From positions 1 to 17,128 of the forward strand of contig DLKG01000064.1 of the NCBI GenBank assembly GCA_002490315.1: a stretch of 17,128 nt of DNA. Direction: 5' to 3'. Under the pieces are notes generated by a model. It was not told where the DNA came from and did not search any database. It was given only the letters and a program-made list of their open reading frames with translations. Below are positions 15,171 to 17,128 of the stretch, piece after piece; within the stretch, counting starts at the first letter, position 1; each line of letters opens with the position of its first letter. Position numbers and translations under genes: made by a program. The stretch is from Prevotella sp. UBA7594. Its GTDB lineage: Bacteria; Bacteroidota; Bacteroidia; Bacteroidales; Bacteroidaceae.

Positions 15171-15809
15171 ATGAGAAAAAAGATTATCTTTATGTTGTTG
15201 ACATTCTTCGTATTGAATGGGCAGACAGCTTGCAGTTCCGAACCCGGTGACACTGGGCGAAACTTTACTGAGGCAGACGACAACAAGCAAAACTTAACAT
15301 CGACAAGAATGAACATTACAATAAACAATCACGTGTTGGTGGTAACTCTTGTTGACAACAGCGCAACGAGAGCATTGGTAGAACGCTTGCAAGAGGGAAA
15401 CGTCAGTTACAGTTCTTCAAACTATGGCAATTTCGAGACCGTTGGCAACATCGGCTTCTCTCTGCCTACGAGCAACAGCAGCATCACCACGCAGACGGGC
15501 GACGTAATTCTCTATCAAGGTAACCAAATCTGCATCTTTTATGGTTCCAACAGTTGGTCCTACACCCGATTGGGACGAATATCCAACGCCTCGCAGGAGG
15601 AACTTCGCAGTTTGCTGAGTCATGGAACAGTGAATATCACGCTTTCATTGGCTGCCGTAGATGCAACTGGTGTTTCTTCGGTAAAATCAGAAGGCGAGCC
15701 AAATAACAGCAATATTCGCAAGGGTATCTATAGTCTTACGGGAGGGAAACTGGCGAAAGCTCCACAAAGAGGTGTCTATATAGAAGACGGCATTAAGAAA
15801 GCAAAATAG
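15171..15809 (+). CDS. Cyclophilin-like fold lipoprotein with a Prevotella-type C-terminal tail
   Basis: The 212-residue protein has a signal peptide ending QTAC-SS (Cys21), so it is probably a lipoprotein. Residues about 47-162 match the bacterial cyclophilin-like domain (Cyclophil_like, COG2164-type): MNITINNHVLVVTLVDNSAT, GFSLPTS, TTQTGDVILYQGNQICIFYG and YTRLGRI. This fold resembles peptidyl-prolyl isomerases, but activity has not been assured for this group. The last ~30 residues (KGIYSLTGGKLAKAPQRG and VYIEDGIKK) resemble the C-terminal tail of many secreted Prevotella proteins, usually linked to exported enzymes; here it is joined to a small lipoprotein. It follows the hydrolase by 20 nt and precedes AraC by 28 nt. 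Cyclophilin-like genes are often near hydrolases or oxidoreductases with AraC regulators in this phylum. Confidence 0.82.
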   Translation: MRKKIIFMLLTFFVLNGQTACSSEPGDTGRNFTEADDNKQNLTSTRMNITINNHVLVVTLVDNSATRALVERLQEGNVSYSSSNYGNFETVGNIGFSLPTSNSSITTQTGDVILYQGNQICIFYGSNSWSYTRLGRISNASQEELRSLLSHGTVNITLSLAAVDATGVSSVKSEGEPNNSNIRKGIYSLTGGKLAKAPQRGVYIEDGIKKAK

Positions 15810-15822
15810 AAATCGAATAAAA

Positions 15823-15828
15823 AAGGAG
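15823..15828 (+). promoter_or_regulatory. Shine-Dalgarno site (AAGGAG) for the AraC gene
   Basis: AAGGAG lies 9 nt before ATG 15838. It is a textbook ribosome-binding site, uncommon in Bacteroidetes, where most starts in this window have only A-rich leaders. It fixes the start of the regulator. Confidence 0.6.
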
Positions 15829-15837
15829 ATATTAGGT

Positions 15838-16743
15838 ATGGGCGAAATCATCCAACTCGACAGCATCAAGACGTATAATGAACTGTATGGTCTCCCAACA
15901 GTTCATCCTCTGGTCACGGTCGTTGACCTACGCAAGGCTCGCCACATGGTGAACCATGCCAAGATGCACTATGGTGTATATGCGCTTTTCATCAAACACG
16001 GCATCGGTTGTACGCTCAGATACGGGCGTCAGAACTACGATTACCAAGAGGGTACGGTGGTGAGCTTTGCTCCCGGTCAACTGGTACAGGTGGACTATGA
16101 GACCGAGGAACTGAGCAAGGATGTCAGTGGACTGATTTTCCACCCAGACCTTATTTTTGGTACTTCGCTTGCCGAGAAGATGAGCAAGTACACATTTTTC
16201 TCGTATGCCCAAAGCGAAGCTCTCCATATGTCTGAAAAGGAGCAGAACATCCTCGTGGACTTGCTCCACCGCATACAGGAAGAGATGGAATACCCGATAG
16301 ACAAGCACAGCCGTGACTTGCTTTGTGCCTACATCGAGTTGTTCCTGGATTATTGCCTTCGATTCTACGACCGTCAGTTTTTAACACGTTGCAAGGTGAA
16401 CAGCGACATTCTACAACGTTTCGAGCATCTTCTGCACGACTACTTCGAGAATGGAAAGGCCATTCGTCTTGGACTTCCATCTGTGGCTTACTTTGCAGAT
16501 AAGATTTGTCTCTCAGCTAATTACTTCGGTGACTTAATCAAGAAGGAGACTGGCAGGACTGCACAAGAGCACATTCAATTGAAGCTTTTAGATGAAGCCA
16601 AGAAGCAACTACTTGGTTCCACCCTCGGCATCAACCAGATAGCGGAGCGGTTGGGTTATCAAGATACACAACATTTCATCAGAATGTTCAAGAAACGTAC
16701 AGGACAGACTCCACTTAAGTTCAGAGTGGAAAGCAATGGGTGA
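15838..16743 (+). CDS. AraC-family transcriptional regulator
   Basis: The 301-residue protein has an N-terminal sensor half (about 1-190) with cupin-like patterns (GIGCTLRYGRQNYDYQEGTV, VVSFAPGQLVQVDY). The C-terminal AraC DNA-binding half has two helix-turn-helix motifs: VAYFADKICLSANYFGDLIK near 213-232, and INQIAERLGYQDTQHFIRMF followed by KKRTGQTPLKFR near 262-295. It has no membrane segment, so it senses a cytoplasmic ligand. It is encoded last behind the hydrolase and cyclophilin-like genes and probably controls them, perhaps through the promoter region near 14004 (inference). The start is supported by a strong Shine-Dalgarno site. Confidence 0.93.
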   Translation: MGEIIQLDSIKTYNELYGLPTVHPLVTVVDLRKARHMVNHAKMHYGVYALFIKHGIGCTLRYGRQNYDYQEGTVVSFAPGQLVQVDYETEELSKDVSGLIFHPDLIFGTSLAEKMSKYTFFSYAQSEALHMSEKEQNILVDLLHRIQEEMEYPIDKHSRDLLCAYIELFLDYCLRFYDRQFLTRCKVNSDILQRFEHLLHDYFENGKAIRLGLPSVAYFADKICLSANYFGDLIKKETGRTAQEHIQLKLLDEAKKQLLGSTLGINQIAERLGYQDTQHFIRMFKKRTGQTPLKFRVESNG

Positions 16744-17000
16744 ATGGATGGACTTAAGAGTATGAACCCTTAAATGTAAAATTCTCATATTACAACTTTT
16801 CGTTAAATTTTAAACTTAATTTTTCTACTACTATCATTAATGGCTGTAAAAAGTTTGTGAACTTACGTATCCACAAACTTCCCATGTTCCAACTACGGCG
16901 TGGGCGAAACTGGTATCAGTTGCAAATGTATAAGTTTTTTGTATCGGTTGTAATAAAAAAGGGATATTGTTTATGCAACAACAATCTGTTTCCCTTGTCG
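16744..17000. other. Non-coding region after the AraC gene
   Basis: No credible gene. There is a weak TTAAG/CTTAA dyad near 16754-16773, but no T-rich intrinsic terminator. A perfect 9-bp hairpin AAGTTTGTG (16851-16859) with CACAAACTT (16872-16880) and a 12-nt loop starts a segment that looks like a conserved repeat or structured RNA. A 76-codon open frame from 16857 runs into the palindromic repeat and is not considered a gene. Confidence 0.5.
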
Positions 17001-17095
17001 GGGTGTGTCAAAAGGCAATTTTGCAACTTTAACCGTAGCGGAGGCCGGAGACTTCCGCTACGGATAATCACTATTTGCGAGTTTTGACACACCCT
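17001..17095. repeat. Nested palindromic intergenic repeat
   Basis: Outer arms GGGTGTGTCAAAA (17001-17013) and TTTTGACACACCC (17082-17094) are perfect 13-bp inverted repeats. Inner arms CCGTAGCGGA (17033-17042) and TCCGCTACGG (17054-17063) are perfect 10-bp ones. The right part (CGGATAATC...TTTTGACACACCC) matches the half-units at 1-64. This is probably a dispersed BIME/MITE-like element; no transposase accompanies it. Confidence 0.7.
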
Positions 17096-17128
17096 CTATG
17101 AAATAATTAATTCAACTTTCTGATTTAC

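Noticed and set aside
16857..17087. 76-codon + strand open frame
   Set aside because: It spans the hairpin and the nested palindromic repeat, has no recognisable domain and no ribosome site; best explained by repeat DNA.

Overview
The window looks like chromosomal DNA from a member of the Bacteroidales, most likely Prevotellaceae. The reasons are a SusC/SusD pair, several lipoproteins with acidic residues after the lipobox cysteine, TAnnTTTG-type -7 promoter boxes with few real Shine-Dalgarno sites, and a C-terminal tail typical of Prevotella exported proteins. All convincing genes are on the + strand; I found no rRNA, tRNA, CRISPR array or transposase.

Layout. (1) 1-165: repeat-like DNA and a promoter. 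(2) 202-5710: a tight four-gene run (gaps of 11, 17 and 21 nt). It encodes a GH3-family adenylate-forming enzyme, an Ig-like (Big_5) lipoprotein, an exported DUF3108 protein and a C1-family (papain/bleomycin-hydrolase-like) lipoprotein peptidase. (3) 5711-5980: a regulatory spacer with nested inverted repeats and -7 boxes. (4) 5981-10765: a SusC-like TonB-dependent transporter and a SusD-like lipoprotein with no glycan-degrading enzyme beside them, closed by three consecutive hairpins, the last a strong intrinsic terminator. (5) 10969-11610: a HAD phosphatase with its own promoter. (6) 11684-12652: three overlapping small genes (DUF3791-like, DUF3990-like, small helical protein) that look like a toxin-antitoxin type cassette. 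(7) 12653-13944: AT-richer DNA with an 84-bp inverted-repeat element directly followed by a decayed AAA/DUF4143 ATPase gene whose lesions can be traced base by base. (8) 14050-16743: a likely operon of a secreted alpha/beta hydrolase with a Cys nucleophile, a cyclophilin-like lipoprotein and an AraC-family regulator. (9) 16744-17128: non-coding DNA ending in a nested palindromic repeat related to the sequence at the very start of the window.

Working picture. The left 11.6 kb is GC-richer, densely coding and envelope-oriented: nutrient uptake by SusCD, surface lipoproteins and a protease. The right 5.4 kb looks accessory: a TA-like cassette, a pseudogene, repeats and a self-contained regulator-linked operon. 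The best candidates for under-described biology are the three-gene DUF3791/DUF3990 cassette and the GH3/Ig-like/DUF3108/C1-peptidase operon. All family names come from recognising motifs by eye, without database searches.
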